Shown in pieces: positions 1 through 8,450 of a stretch of 64,000 nt of DNA. Numbering within the stretch: the stretch's first letter is position 1; each line of letters begins with the position of its first letter. Below the pieces are notes generated by a model, which was not told where the DNA came from, searched no databases, and saw nothing but the letters and a program-made list of their open reading frames with translations. The position numbers were made by a program, and so were the translations under genes. Source of the DNA: Paraburkholderia phenoliruptrix (GTDB lineage Bacteria; Pseudomonadota; Gammaproteobacteria; Burkholderiales; Burkholderiaceae); assembly GCF_902859825.1 (NCBI RefSeq), contig NZ_CADIKB010000031.1, positions 1-64,000 on the forward strand, in the 5' to 3' direction.

Positions 1-133
1 GCAGGCCGTAGTGGCCGAACCCGTCACGTATCGCCAGATCGCGCAACGTCCGCCAAAGGTCAAAGCTTCACCATAATGTGAAATTGTGGAGCTAAATGGA
101 TAGCCCTTACATCCATACAGTACTGGCGGCAAC

Positions 134-1345
134 GTGGAATTGCACAAAAAGCTCGAAGTCCTGGCGGACGCAGCAAAGTACGACGCATCCTGCGCGAGCA
201 GCGGCGCGCCGAAGCGGGCGTCGCGCGGCACGCAGGGCCTCGGTGCAAGCACCGGCGCGGGCATTTGTCACAGCTTCACGCCGGACGGGCGCTGCGTGTC
301 GCTCCTGAAAATCCTGCTCACCAACTTCTGTCTGTACGACTGCCAGTACTGCGTCAACCGGCGCTCCAGCAATGTGCCGCGGGCCCGCTTCTCGCCTGAG
401 GAGGTCGTCGATCTCACGCTGGACTTCTACCGGCGCAACTATATTGACGGGCTGTTTTTGAGCTCGGGCATCATCCAGTCTTCGAATTACACCATGGAGC
501 AACTGGTTCGGGTCGCCCAGTCATTGCGCGTCGATCACCAGTTCCGCGGCTACATTCACCTGAAAACCATTCCAGACGCCGATCCGGAACTGATCGCGCA
601 GGCCGGCCGCTACGCGGACCGGCTGAGCGTGAATATCGAACTGCCAACGGAGGTGAGTCTCGCCCGGCTCGCGCCGGAAAAGGACGTGCGCACCATCAAG
701 CTTGCCATGGGGTCGATCCGCCTCGCGCAAGAGGAAGCGCTGAGCGACGCGCGAGCCCCCAGGTTCAGTCCCGCCGGCCAGAGCACGCAAATGATTGTCG
801 GCGCCGACCAGACGAACGACAGCACGATTCTGCAGACCGCCGAAACGCTGTATGGCTCTTACCGGCTCAAGCGGGTGTATTACTCGGCGTTCAGTCCGAT
901 TCCCGACAGTCCTTCGGCAGTGCCCGGTGAAGCGCCGCCGTTGCTGCGTGAGCACCGGTTGTATCAGGCGGATTTTCTGCTGCGCGGCTACGGCTTTAGC
1001 GTCGGCGAGCTATTCCAGCAGCCGGGCAATCTGCCGCTCGACATGGACCCGAAGCTGGCATGGGCGCTTGCGCATCGCGAGCAATTTCCGGTGGACCTGA
1101 ACCGCGCGCCGCTGCGCATGATCGCGCGCGTGCCGGGCATCGGCATGCGCAACGCAAAACGGCTTGTCGAATTGCGGCGTTCGCGCCGCGTGCGCTACGA
1201 AGACCTCGTGCGGCTTCGTTGTCCTCTGGAAAAAATCAAGCCGTTCGTCGTCACGCAGGACTATCGCGCGGCCATGCATGACGCGTCGTCGGCGCATCTG
1301 CGGCGGGTGTTGACGCCGCCGTCCGTGCAAATGCAACTGTGGTGA
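134..1345 (+). CDS. Putative DNA modification/repair radical SAM protein (TIGR03916-like)
   Basis: This 403-residue protein matches the radical SAM family that is almost always paired with a uracil-DNA-glycosylase-like partner. The [4Fe-4S] motif CxxxCxxC is at C66, C70 and C73 (context NFCLYDCQYC). A C-terminal helix-hairpin-helix (about residues 330-365, with VPGIGMRNAKRL) points to DNA binding. The start is GTG. The stop lies 6 bp before the UdgX gene, so the two form an operon. The reaction is not established; a radical-based DNA base modification or repair step is the family-level inference. A TACTGT half-site at 117-122 (minus strand) resembles half of a LexA box but lacks the second half. 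Confidence 0.88.
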   Translation: MELHKKLEVLADAAKYDASCASSGAPKRASRGTQGLGASTGAGICHSFTPDGRCVSLLKILLTNFCLYDCQYCVNRRSSNVPRARFSPEEVVDLTLDFYRRNYIDGLFLSSGIIQSSNYTMEQLVRVAQSLRVDHQFRGYIHLKTIPDADPELIAQAGRYADRLSVNIELPTEVSLARLAPEKDVRTIKLAMGSIRLAQEEALSDARAPRFSPAGQSTQMIVGADQTNDSTILQTAETLYGSYRLKRVYYSAFSPIPDSPSAVPGEAPPLLREHRLYQADFLLRGYGFSVGELFQQPGNLPLDMDPKLAWALAHREQFPVDLNRAPLRMIARVPGIGMRNAKRLVELRRSRRVRYEDLVRLRCPLEKIKPFVVTQDYRAAMHDASSAHLRRVLTPPSVQMQLW

Positions 1346-1351
1346 AACGCG

Positions 1352-2824
1352 GTGCTCCGTCGCATTGAAATCGACAACCACTTTGAGGCATGGCGTGCCG
1401 CTTCGCTCGCTGCACTCGCTCATGGGCTCGCGCCGGAGGCGATCGAGTGGCGCATTCGCGAGAGTGCCGGTGCAAAGCCGCTAGCCGGGCAGACGGCTTT
1501 CGACTATGGCGAGACCCAGGGCAACGGGTCGGCGGCGCAAGCGCCCGCGGTCCACGTGTCGAAGGACCTCGCGGCGTTGCTGCACGACGCGGCGTTGTAC
1601 CGGGAGCCGCAGCGCTGGGCGTTTCTCTACAAGGTGTTATGGCGCTGGCAACACGGCGACCGCACGGTCGCGTCGCCGGCGGATGTCGACGGTGCGCGGC
1701 TTTACCACATGGCCAAATGCGTGCGGCGCGCGAGGCACGACATGATCGCGTACGTGCGCTTTCGCAAGCAGCAATCGGACGCTTCGGGGCCCGAGTACAT
1801 TGCGTGGTACGAGCCGGAACACGACGTCCTCGGCTGGGCCGCCGAGCATTTCGCGCAACGCATGGGGCGTTCTTCGTGGATGATCGCGACGCCTCACGGC
1901 GCCGCGTTCTGGGACGGCTCGCAGCTGCATATCGAGGCGCGCCACGCGTTGCGCGATCCGCACCATTCGGATACAAACGACGAAGCCGAATCCCTGTGGC
2001 TCGCGTATTACCGCAGTACATTTAACCCTGCCCGCCTGAACGAGGCGGCGCTCCAGCAGCACATGCCGGTGCGGTTCTGGAAAGGCCTGCCCGAGGGCCG
2101 TCTGATTCCCGCCATGCTCAGTGAAGCGAGGACCGGCGCGCGGCGTGTGGCGCAAGCGAGCGGCGTGACCGCACTCGGCGGCAAGGCCATCCCCGTCGAA
2201 GCGGAATCAGCGCAGCCGGCGCGCGCTCAGCCGTCGTCGCTGAATGCGTGCCGGCGCTGCGATCTGTGGCGGCACGCGACGCAAGCCGTCGGCGGCGCAG
2301 GGCCGCGGCCCGCGCCTATCATGCTGATCGGCGAGCAGCCCGGCGACCAGGAAGACCTGAGCGGCGAGCCCTTCGTCGGTCCGGCGGGACAACTGCTGAA
2401 CAGCGCCATCGCGCGCGCCGGGCTCACGCGCGACGAGCTTTATCTCACCAACGCGGTCAAGCATTTCAAGTGGGAACCGCGCGGCAAGCGGCGGCTGCAT
2501 AAAACGCCCGCGCAGCGTGAAGTGGAAGCCTGTTCTCACTGGCTCGCGCACGAATTCGCCACGGTCCGGCCATCGGTCGTCGTCGTGCTCGGGGCCACCG
2601 CGCTCCATGCGTTGCTGCGTGAAAGCGCAAGCTTGAGCGACTATCTCAGCGAACCGTTCGAGCTCGAGGGCGGTTGGGGCATCGCCACCTATCATCCGTC
2701 GTTTGCACTGCGTCAGCGGGACGGCGCTGCGCGCGAGAAGGTGACGGCCGACATCACCGGGGCACTGATCAAGGCGCGTCAACTGGCGGCATCCCTCGAA
2801 GCCGGCCCGCGCGGAGCCCGGTAA
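1352..2824 (+). CDS. DUF4130-UdgX fusion, uracil-DNA-binding/glycosylase family protein
   Basis: This 490-residue protein has two parts. The N-terminal half (to about residue 260) matches the DUF4130 'DNA metabolism' domain. The C-terminal half (about 275-470) is a family-4/UdgX uracil-DNA glycosylase fold. The UDG motif A reads GEQPGDQED at 327-335. The UdgX-specific loop reads GKRRLHKTP with His at 383; in mycobacterial UdgX the equivalent His in KRRIH links covalently to the abasic site. Isoleucine to leucine is the only change in that pentapeptide. The late motif TYHPSFALR is also present. The start is GTG, 6 bp after the radical SAM stop. The likely role is tight or covalent capture of uracil-containing DNA, coupled to the upstream enzyme in an unknown way. 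Confidence 0.88.
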   Translation: MLRRIEIDNHFEAWRAASLAALAHGLAPEAIEWRIRESAGAKPLAGQTAFDYGETQGNGSAAQAPAVHVSKDLAALLHDAALYREPQRWAFLYKVLWRWQHGDRTVASPADVDGARLYHMAKCVRRARHDMIAYVRFRKQQSDASGPEYIAWYEPEHDVLGWAAEHFAQRMGRSSWMIATPHGAAFWDGSQLHIEARHALRDPHHSDTNDEAESLWLAYYRSTFNPARLNEAALQQHMPVRFWKGLPEGRLIPAMLSEARTGARRVAQASGVTALGGKAIPVEAESAQPARAQPSSLNACRRCDLWRHATQAVGGAGPRPAPIMLIGEQPGDQEDLSGEPFVGPAGQLLNSAIARAGLTRDELYLTNAVKHFKWEPRGKRRLHKTPAQREVEACSHWLAHEFATVRPSVVVVLGATALHALLRESASLSDYLSEPFELEGGWGIATYHPSFALRQRDGAAREKVTADITGALIKARQLAASLEAGPRGAR

Positions 2825-2986
2825 CTGCTAGACTGCGTCGCATCCGGCGCCGGCGCGTGTCCCGAGCATGCCGCACGTGTGTCGCCCGAGCGTGTCCGGA
2901 GCGCCTCGCAAAGCGTCACCTCCGGCCGCGCCGGCCAGGCGGCGATCCCGCCACCCGCAGCACAAAAAACCAACCGGTCCACTTCA

Positions 2987-4315
2987 ATGAAAGACGACGT
3001 CGCGCCCGTTCCGCTCACCACCGCATTCTGGTACTGGCTGCGGCTCGGCTTCATGAGCTTCGGCGGCCCTGCCGGCCAGATCGCACTGATGCACCAGGAA
3101 CTCGTGGAAAGCAAGCGCTGGATCTCCGAAAAACGCTTCCTGCATGCGCTCAATTTCTGCATGGTGCTTCCGGGGCCCGAGGCTCAGCAGTTGGCCACGT
3201 ACATCGGCTGGCTCATGCATCGCACGTGGGGCGGCGTGATCGCAGGCGGGCTTTTCGTGCTGCCGTCGCTTTTTATTTTGATGGCCCTGTCGTGGGTCTA
3301 CCTCGTGTACGGCAGCATCCCGGCGGTGGCCGGCGTGCTGTACGGCATCAAGCCGGCCGTGACTGCGATCGTCGTGTTCGCCGCGTATCGCATCGGTTCG
3401 CGCGCACTCAAAAACGCGTGGCTATGGGCGATCGCCGCCGCGGCGTTCATTGCGATTTTCGTTGCCGAGGTGCCCTTTCCGTTGATCGTTCTCGCGGCCG
3501 GCATCATCGGCTACGTCGGCGGCAAATACGCGCCGGGCACCTTCGCGGTCGGCGCAAAGCACGACGCCGCGGGGCACGCTCATGGCCGCGCGCTGATCGA
3601 CGACGACACGCCGACGCCCCGCCACGCGCTCTTTACCTGGAAGCGTTTTTTCATCGTGCTCGCGAGCTTCGTCGCCATCTGGCTCGCGGTAATCGGCACG
3701 TTGGCCGTGCTCTTCGGCTGGAATGGCGCACTCGCGCAAATGGCGTGGTTTTTCACCGAGGCTGCGCTGCTGACATTCGGCGGCGCCTATGCCGTTTTGC
3801 CGTACGTCTACCAGGGCGCGGTCGAGCATCAGCACTGGCTCACGGGGCTTCAGATGATCGACGGTCTCGCGCTCGGCGAAACGACGCCCGGCCCGCTGAT
3901 CATGGTGGTCGCGTTCGTCGGCTTTGTCGGCGGATGGACGAGAGCGATATTCGGTCCCGACACGCAGCTGCTGTCCGCGGTCGTCGCGTCGACAGTCGTC
4001 ACGTTCTTCACCTTTCTGCCTTCGTTCATGTTCATTCTGCTCGGCGGGCCGTTCATCGAGACCACGCACGGCAATCTGAAATTCACGGCACCGCTGACGG
4101 CGATTACCGCCGCGGTGGTCGGCGTCATCGTGAATCTCGCGGTCTTTTTTGCGTTGCACGTCTTGTGGCCGAAGGGTCTGCATGGGAGCTTCGACTGGCT
4201 GTCGCTCGTCATCGGCGTCGCGGCGGCTATTGCGCTCTTTCGCTTCAAGGCGGGCGTGATACCGGCGGTGCTCGCGTGCGGCGCGGCCGGGCTCGCCTTG
4301 CGGCTGCTGGCCTAA
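2987..4315 (+). CDS. chrA: ChrA-family chromate transporter
   Basis: This is a two-domain (long-chain) CHR family membrane protein of 442 residues. The N-terminal repeat carries the family signature FMSFGGPAGQIALMHQE and an LPGPEAQQLA loop. The C-terminal repeat carries LTFGGAYAVLPYV and GLALGETTPGPLIMV. About ten to twelve hydrophobic segments are visible, with a hydrophilic stretch around 195-215 joining the halves. The Met at 2987 is chosen because the first family motifs follow at once; the upstream in-frame Met would add 36 low-complexity residues. The family exports chromate, probably by proton/anion exchange. No chrB regulator is adjacent, so regulation is unknown and other anions are possible substrates. 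Confidence 0.88.
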   Translation: MKDDVAPVPLTTAFWYWLRLGFMSFGGPAGQIALMHQELVESKRWISEKRFLHALNFCMVLPGPEAQQLATYIGWLMHRTWGGVIAGGLFVLPSLFILMALSWVYLVYGSIPAVAGVLYGIKPAVTAIVVFAAYRIGSRALKNAWLWAIAAAAFIAIFVAEVPFPLIVLAAGIIGYVGGKYAPGTFAVGAKHDAAGHAHGRALIDDDTPTPRHALFTWKRFFIVLASFVAIWLAVIGTLAVLFGWNGALAQMAWFFTEAALLTFGGAYAVLPYVYQGAVEHQHWLTGLQMIDGLALGETTPGPLIMVVAFVGFVGGWTRAIFGPDTQLLSAVVASTVVTFFTFLPSFMFILLGGPFIETTHGNLKFTAPLTAITAAVVGVIVNLAVFFALHVLWPKGLHGSFDWLSLVIGVAAAIALFRFKAGVIPAVLACGAAGLALRLLA

Positions 4316-4339
4316 GGCTAAGGCTAAGGAAGGCTAAGG
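4312..4339. repeat. CTAAGG short tandem repeat over the chrA stop codon
   Basis: Three contiguous CTAAGG units (4312-4329), a 4-bp gap and a fourth unit (4334-4339). The repeat begins inside the chrA stop codon and places TAA triplets in more than one frame. It may have arisen by slippage. Confidence 0.75.
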
Positions 4340-4388
4340 CACGGGACTTTGCACGTCGCGTGCAGCGCAGCGTGCCTCGCCAACGGCA

Positions 4389-5249
4389 TCAGGTGTTCGC
4401 AACCAGCAGTTCCTCGGCATGGTTCGGCGGACGCAAACCATCGGTCCTGTCCGCGAAGTAGCGTCGTGTCAGGTCGGCCGCCGAAACATGCTGTGCCTGC
4501 GTGAAGCCGGCTTCGCGGGCCAGCGCGAGTATGTCCTCCGGCGTGAAGAAGCTCAAAAAAGGCGTGCCGCTCGCGCGTGCGCCCTTTTCGGCCATCTCCA
4601 GCCCCGGGCGTACCTCGGGATCCGCCAGATGCAGCGGCAACAGAAAGGTCATGGCAAGCGTCGATCCGCGCGCGAAAGCCGCGACCTGACGCAACGTGGC
4701 CGCGTTGGCCTCGCGTGTCAGATACATGCTCACGCCCGTGGAGACCACGATTGCCGGCTTGCTGCTGTCGAAGCCCTCCGCCACGAGCCGCTCGCGCCAC
4801 GCTTCGCCGGCCTCGAAATCGACCGGCACGAAGCGCAGCCAGCGCGGAATGCCGAACCTGAGCTCGACGAGCCGCTGACGCTTCCACGCCTGCGGCACCG
4901 GCTGATCGATCTCGAACACAGTCAGGCGCGCGGCGAGCTCGGGCTTGCGCTGCGCAAAGCTGTCGAGGCCCGTGCCGAGAATCACATATTGCTCGATTCC
5001 GCGCGCAGCCTGCCCGGCAACCAGATCTTCGATGAAGCGCGCCCGAGCCACGATCGACGCGCGAAACGGCCGCGTGAACTGCGGGTCCATGTCGCCGCGC
5101 TCGCGCCAATCGTCGCCGGGAGCCAGCAGCTTCAGCCCGATCCGGTCGTCGAAAACATGCGGCGCGGCGTCCGCCTCGGTATGCAGCGCGCGCCACAGGG
5201 CGACGCGGGCCGCGGTGCTGTCCGGTGCCGGGTCTCGCTCTTCGTTCAT
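4389..5249 (-). CDS. Class I SAM-dependent methyltransferase (TIGR00027/PPM1-like)
   Basis: This 286-residue protein resembles the TIGR00027 'putative methyltransferase' family, which is related to leucine carboxyl methyltransferases and common in actinobacteria and Burkholderia. The SAM-binding motif is the glycine-containing strand-loop YVILGTGLDSFAQR, followed by the acidic VFEIDQP end of strand 2. Later motifs are VPVDFEAGEAW and VVSTGVSMYLT. The Met at 5249 is preceded by a strong AAGGAGG about 9 nt upstream, which rules out the longer in-frame extension. It is transcribed convergently with chrA and stands alone. The substrate cannot be told from sequence. Confidence 0.85.
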   Translation of the reverse strand: MNEERDPAPDSTAARVALWRALHTEADAAPHVFDDRIGLKLLAPGDDWRERGDMDPQFTRPFRASIVARARFIEDLVAGQAARGIEQYVILGTGLDSFAQRKPELAARLTVFEIDQPVPQAWKRQRLVELRFGIPRWLRFVPVDFEAGEAWRERLVAEGFDSSKPAIVVSTGVSMYLTREANAATLRQVAAFARGSTLAMTFLLPLHLADPEVRPGLEMAEKGARASGTPFLSFFTPEDILALAREAGFTQAQHVSAADLTRRYFADRTDGLRPPNHAEELLVANT

Positions 5250-5397
5250 GACCGCCGATCCTCCTTGTCCGTGTTCACGCGATGCGGGAAGCCCTTGTGC
5301 CGTCGCTGCGTTCGGGCCGTCGGCGCAGCGCGCAGCAGACTCAAAAGCATAGCATCGGCATGAACGCAGCATGCGCCGCCGCCTGCATGCACGTCGC

Positions 5398-5437
5398 ACC
5401 ACGCCGAACCACATCGAACCACGGCGTACCACGCGGG
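5398..5437. repeat. Four 10-bp tandem units starting ACCAC
   Basis: Units are ACCACGCCGA, ACCACATCGA, ACCACGGCGT and ACCACGCGGG, end to end. They lie in the spacer between the methyltransferase start and the chemotaxis receptor stop. No function is evident; slippage or array-type regulator sites are both possible. Confidence 0.75.
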
Positions 5438-5496
5438 CCATCGCGATCCAGCACATAAGCGTCCAGCAGCACGAGAGCGCGGCACACCGGACTCCC

Positions 5497-7071
5497 TCAG
5501 CCGGCCGCCCGGTCCTCCTTCAAACGGAACACGGCCACCGCGTCGTTGAGTTCGCGGCTCTGCTCTTCGAGCGACAGCGCGGCGGCCGACGCCTCTTCGA
5601 CGAGCGCGGAGTTGTGCTGCGTCATTTCCTCCATCTGCGTGACGCTGGTGTTGACGAGCTCGATGCCCGCGGTCTGCTCGCTCGAAGCGAGACTGATCTC
5701 GGTCATGATGGCCGTCACGCGCCGCACCGCTTCGACCACTTCTTCCATCGTCGCGCCCGCGCGGCCGACGAGCGTGCTGCCGTCCTTGACCTTGACGGTC
5801 GAGTCGCCGATCAGTTCGTTGATCTCGCGCGCCGCCGCAGCCGAGCGCTGCGCGAGATTGCGCACCTCGGAGGCGACCACCGCGAAGCCGCGGCCCTGCT
5901 CGCCGGCGCGGGCCGCTTCGACCGCCGCGTTCAACGCGAGGATGTTGGTCTGAAACGCGATGCCCTCGATCACGCTCACAATGCCGGCGATCCGGTCCGA
6001 GCTTCCCGAAATGGCGTCCATTGTCGCGACGACCTGGTCGACCACCTGCCCGCCGCGCGACGCGATCTCGGAGGCGCCCGTCGCCAGTTCGACGGCGCGG
6101 CGCGCATTGTCGGCGTTCTGGCGCACGGTGGCGGTCAATTGCTCCATGCTCGCCGCCGCCTGCTGCAGAGAGGCCGCGTGCTGCTCGGTGCGCGTCGACA
6201 GGTCCACACTGCCGCCCGCAATCGCGCGCGCGTCGTGCACGATCGCCTCGGTACTCGCGCGAACTTTCTGGACCGTCTGCACGAGGCTGTTCTGCATGCC
6301 CTTGAGCGCATCGAGCAGATAGCCCATTTCGTTATCGCGCTGCACTGCGATCGCGCCCGTCAGATCGCCGCCCGCGATCCGGCCGAAGTGATCGACCGCC
6401 ATGTTGATCGGCTGGACGATGGCGCGCGCGAGCGTGCGCTGTGCGAGCACGCCGATCACGAGCGCCACGCCGCCGGTGATGCCGAGCGCCCACAACATCA
6501 CGCGAAAACGCGCCTCCGCGTGCTCGAAGCGCGCTTTTTCGCGCTCGACCTGATAGTCCTCCAGCGCCGTCAAGGCAGTCTGATAGTCGGCAAAGAGCGC
6601 AGCGGGCGCTTCGCGCTGCGTCGTCAGGAAATCGACGAGGTTGTCGTCGTCGAGCTGTTTGAGCGCCAGTTGGAACACCTGCGCGAGCAGGCGCTGACGC
6701 TTTGCATCCATGGCGTCGACGAGCGGCTTTTCGACGCTGTCGGGCACATGCAGCGCCCGGTAGGCTTCCAGCTCGCGGTTGCTCGAATCGAGCAGGACAT
6801 GCAGTCGCGCGATGGCATCCTTGGCCGGCTTGCCCGCGCTGATGATCTGCTCGGCTTCGCCGAGACCGCCGCGCAGTTGCAGCAGACGCTCGGAGCTCGT
6901 CTTCAGATGCAGCAGCGACGCCGTGTCGTCCTGATACATGTCGCGCAGCGCATTGCTGCTGTCATAAAGCCCGGCAATGCCGGCCACGATGACCAGCATC
7001 AGCAGCAGCGTGTAACCGGCGATCGTCGCGGCCAATCCGCCGCGGATGGTGATGTGTCTGCGCATAGGCAT
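5497..7071 (-). CDS. Methyl-accepting chemotaxis protein
   Basis: This is a 524-residue transducer. There is one membrane segment near residues 10-35 and a second near 190-210. Between them lies a periplasmic four-helix-bundle (4HB_MCP/TarH-like) ligand domain of about 150 residues. A HAMP domain follows, then a cytoplasmic signalling domain with the highly conserved hairpin tip (LNAAVEAARAGEQGRGFAV). The ligand is unknown. No CheW-tethering or CheB/CheR pentapeptide is seen at the C-terminus. ATG at 7071 (or 7065, two codons later) is preferred because the N-terminal membrane segment follows. An upstream TTG at 7131 is in frame but would translate a perfect inverted repeat. Expression is probably flagellar sigma-28 dependent. 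Confidence 0.92.
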   Translation of the reverse strand: MPMRRHITIRGGLAATIAGYTLLLMLVIVAGIAGLYDSSNALRDMYQDDTASLLHLKTSSERLLQLRGGLGEAEQIISAGKPAKDAIARLHVLLDSSNRELEAYRALHVPDSVEKPLVDAMDAKRQRLLAQVFQLALKQLDDDNLVDFLTTQREAPAALFADYQTALTALEDYQVEREKARFEHAEARFRVMLWALGITGGVALVIGVLAQRTLARAIVQPINMAVDHFGRIAGGDLTGAIAVQRDNEMGYLLDALKGMQNSLVQTVQKVRASTEAIVHDARAIAGGSVDLSTRTEQHAASLQQAAASMEQLTATVRQNADNARRAVELATGASEIASRGGQVVDQVVATMDAISGSSDRIAGIVSVIEGIAFQTNILALNAAVEAARAGEQGRGFAVVASEVRNLAQRSAAAAREINELIGDSTVKVKDGSTLVGRAGATMEEVVEAVRRVTAIMTEISLASSEQTAGIELVNTSVTQMEEMTQHNSALVEEASAAALSLEEQSRELNDAVAVFRLKEDRAAG

Positions 7072-7122
7072 GAGACCGGGCGGGCAGCGGCCACGCACGC
7101 TGCCCGCCCGGTCCGTTCCTCC
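7069..7122 (-). promoter_or_regulatory. SD sequence split from the MCP start codon by a perfect 16-bp hairpin
   Basis: On the minus strand a GGAGGAA Shine-Dalgarno (7116-7122) is followed by a perfect inverted repeat: GACCGGGCGGGCAGCG at 7074-7089 on the plus strand and its complement at 7098-7113, with an 8-nt loop. ATG follows 2 nt later at 7071. In linear form the SD lies about 44 nt from the AUG, too far to act. With the hairpin folded, the effective spacing falls to about 5 nt. This is a folded-leader ribosome site inferred from sequence. Confidence 0.6.
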
Positions 7123-7155
7123 GGATAGCAAAGATCGGGCTGTGAAAGGAATGAC

Positions 7156-7181
7156 TGATCGGAAACCGACTTACAGCTTTA
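7156..7181 (-). promoter_or_regulatory. Candidate sigma-28 (FliA) promoter for the chemotaxis receptor
   Basis: Minus-strand TAAA (7181-7178), 14 nt, then TCCGATCA (7163-7156) resembles TAAA-N15-GCCGATAA with 6 of 8 matches in the -10 box and one base less spacing. It lies about 85 bp upstream of the MCP ATG, where a class III chemotaxis gene would be expected to have such a promoter. Confidence 0.5.
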
Positions 7182-7243
7182 CGGCACGAACGTCGCCGCG
7201 GATTTGCGGCAATGCGACGTGGATAGTGCCGATTGCGACACAT

Positions 7244-7425
7244 GTCGGGCGTCGGGCGTCGGGCGTCGGGCGTCGGCGTCGGCGTCGGAGTCGGGCGCCG
7301 GAGTCGGGCGTCGGAGTCGGGCGCGACGTCGAGCCGTGCCTGCGCATTGGCGGCGATTCCGTTTAAGATCGAAGCCCCGGCGCTCGCGCCCGTCAGCGCG
7401 CCCTCAAACTCAAACTCAAACTCAA
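7244..7425. repeat. Heptamer-like GTCGGGC array and AAACTC array upstream of the EamA gene
   Basis: Positions 7244-7326 are built from imperfect GTCGGGC, GTCGGC and GTCGGA units (about 12 copies). A second array, CTCAAA repeated about three and a half times, lies at 7402-7425. Both sit within 210 bp of the EamA start codon, which lacks an obvious SD, so the array may lie in the leader. Confidence 0.75.
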
Positions 7426-7451
7426 CCCGGGCCCGACACGGCCTCCTTTCC

Positions 7452-8294
7452 ATGCTCAGCTACACCGGCGGTCTCGTTCTCATTGCAGCTCTTCTCCACG
7501 CCAGCTGGAACGCGTTGCTGCACGGCAACCGCGACCGCTTTCTCTCGATGACGTGGATGAGCGTCGCGATTGCGGCCGTCAGCACGCTCATTGTTATGTT
7601 CACGCCGCTGCCGGCGGCCGCGGCGTGGCCGTATGTGGTCACATCGGGGCTCGTGCATATCGGCTACAACGCGAGTCTTGTGCACGCCTATCGTCGCGGG
7701 GACCTCGCGCAGGCGTATCCGGTCGCGCGCGGCTCGTCGCCGCTCCTCGTCACGCTGGGCGCGGCGCTGTTCGCCCACGAGGCGATCGGCCCGCTGCACG
7801 CGCTCGGCATCGCGATGATCTCCGGCGGCATCATCGCAATTGCGCTGCAGGCGGGACGCGTGTCGCGCGCGGGCGTGCTGGCCGCGCTCACCACCGGCGC
7901 AACCATCGCGCTGTACACGGTGATCGACGGCATCGGCGTGCGGCTCTCCGGCGGCGCGGCGCTGGCCTATACCGCGTGGATGTTTCTCTTCTACTGGCTC
8001 ATGCCCGTGCTGTTCGTCGCCATGCGCGGGGCTGCGGCGCTTTGGACTCCGATACGTGCAGCGCCCGCGGCCATCGCCTCGTCGCTCGTGGGCGGCGTGG
8101 TATCGATCGCGGCCTACGGCATCGTGATCTGGGCGATGCAGTCCGGCGCAATGGGCGCGGTATCCGCCTTGCGCGAGACCAGCGTGGTGTTCGCGGTGCT
8201 GATCGGGCGCGTGTTTCTCGGCGAAACGGTGAACGGCAAGCGCTGGCTCGCCTGCCTCGTGGTGGCGGCCGGCGCGGTGTGTCTCGGGCTTTGA
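7452..8294 (+). CDS. EamA/DMT-superfamily permease
   Basis: This 280-residue inner-membrane protein has ten predicted hydrophobic helices in two EamA halves. The first half contains HASWNALLHGNRDRF and a SLVHAYRRGDLAQAYPVARG loop. The second begins near LAALTTGATIALYTVIDG and ends with RETSVVFAVLIGRVFLGE, a typical EamA terminal motif. The family exports amino acids, sugars or metabolites, and the substrate here is unknown. Met at 7452 gives a normal start. The ORF remains open upstream only through repeat DNA that codes for implausible Gly/Val/Arg-rich sequence. Confidence 0.85.
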   Translation: MLSYTGGLVLIAALLHASWNALLHGNRDRFLSMTWMSVAIAAVSTLIVMFTPLPAAAAWPYVVTSGLVHIGYNASLVHAYRRGDLAQAYPVARGSSPLLVTLGAALFAHEAIGPLHALGIAMISGGIIAIALQAGRVSRAGVLAALTTGATIALYTVIDGIGVRLSGGAALAYTAWMFLFYWLMPVLFVAMRGAAALWTPIRAAPAAIASSLVGGVVSIAAYGIVIWAMQSGAMGAVSALRETSVVFAVLIGRVFLGETVNGKRWLACLVVAAGAVCLGL

Positions 8295-8450
8295 CGCTTG
8301 ACGCGTGGCCTCTCTCGCATGCGCGGAGGCCCACGTGCATTTGTGCGCCGGCGGCCGCGGCCGGGCGCTTGTGCGTAGAACCTCGACACCGCCCGCGCCG
8401 CTTCATCACCGCGCTTTTTGCCGCGCCTTTCGCCGCATTACATCACCGCA

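Noticed and set aside
100..133. A LexA-like box before the DNA-repair operon
   Set aside because: Only one half (TACTGTAT on the minus strand) matches; the other half lacks ACAG, so an SOS box is not supported.
213..218. The GSFTGA change in the sigma-54 activator (residues 213-218 of the gene at 39427-40818) as a loss of sigma-54 contact
   Set aside because: Serine at that place is a mild change and the rest of the motif is intact. The position given is in residues, not bases.
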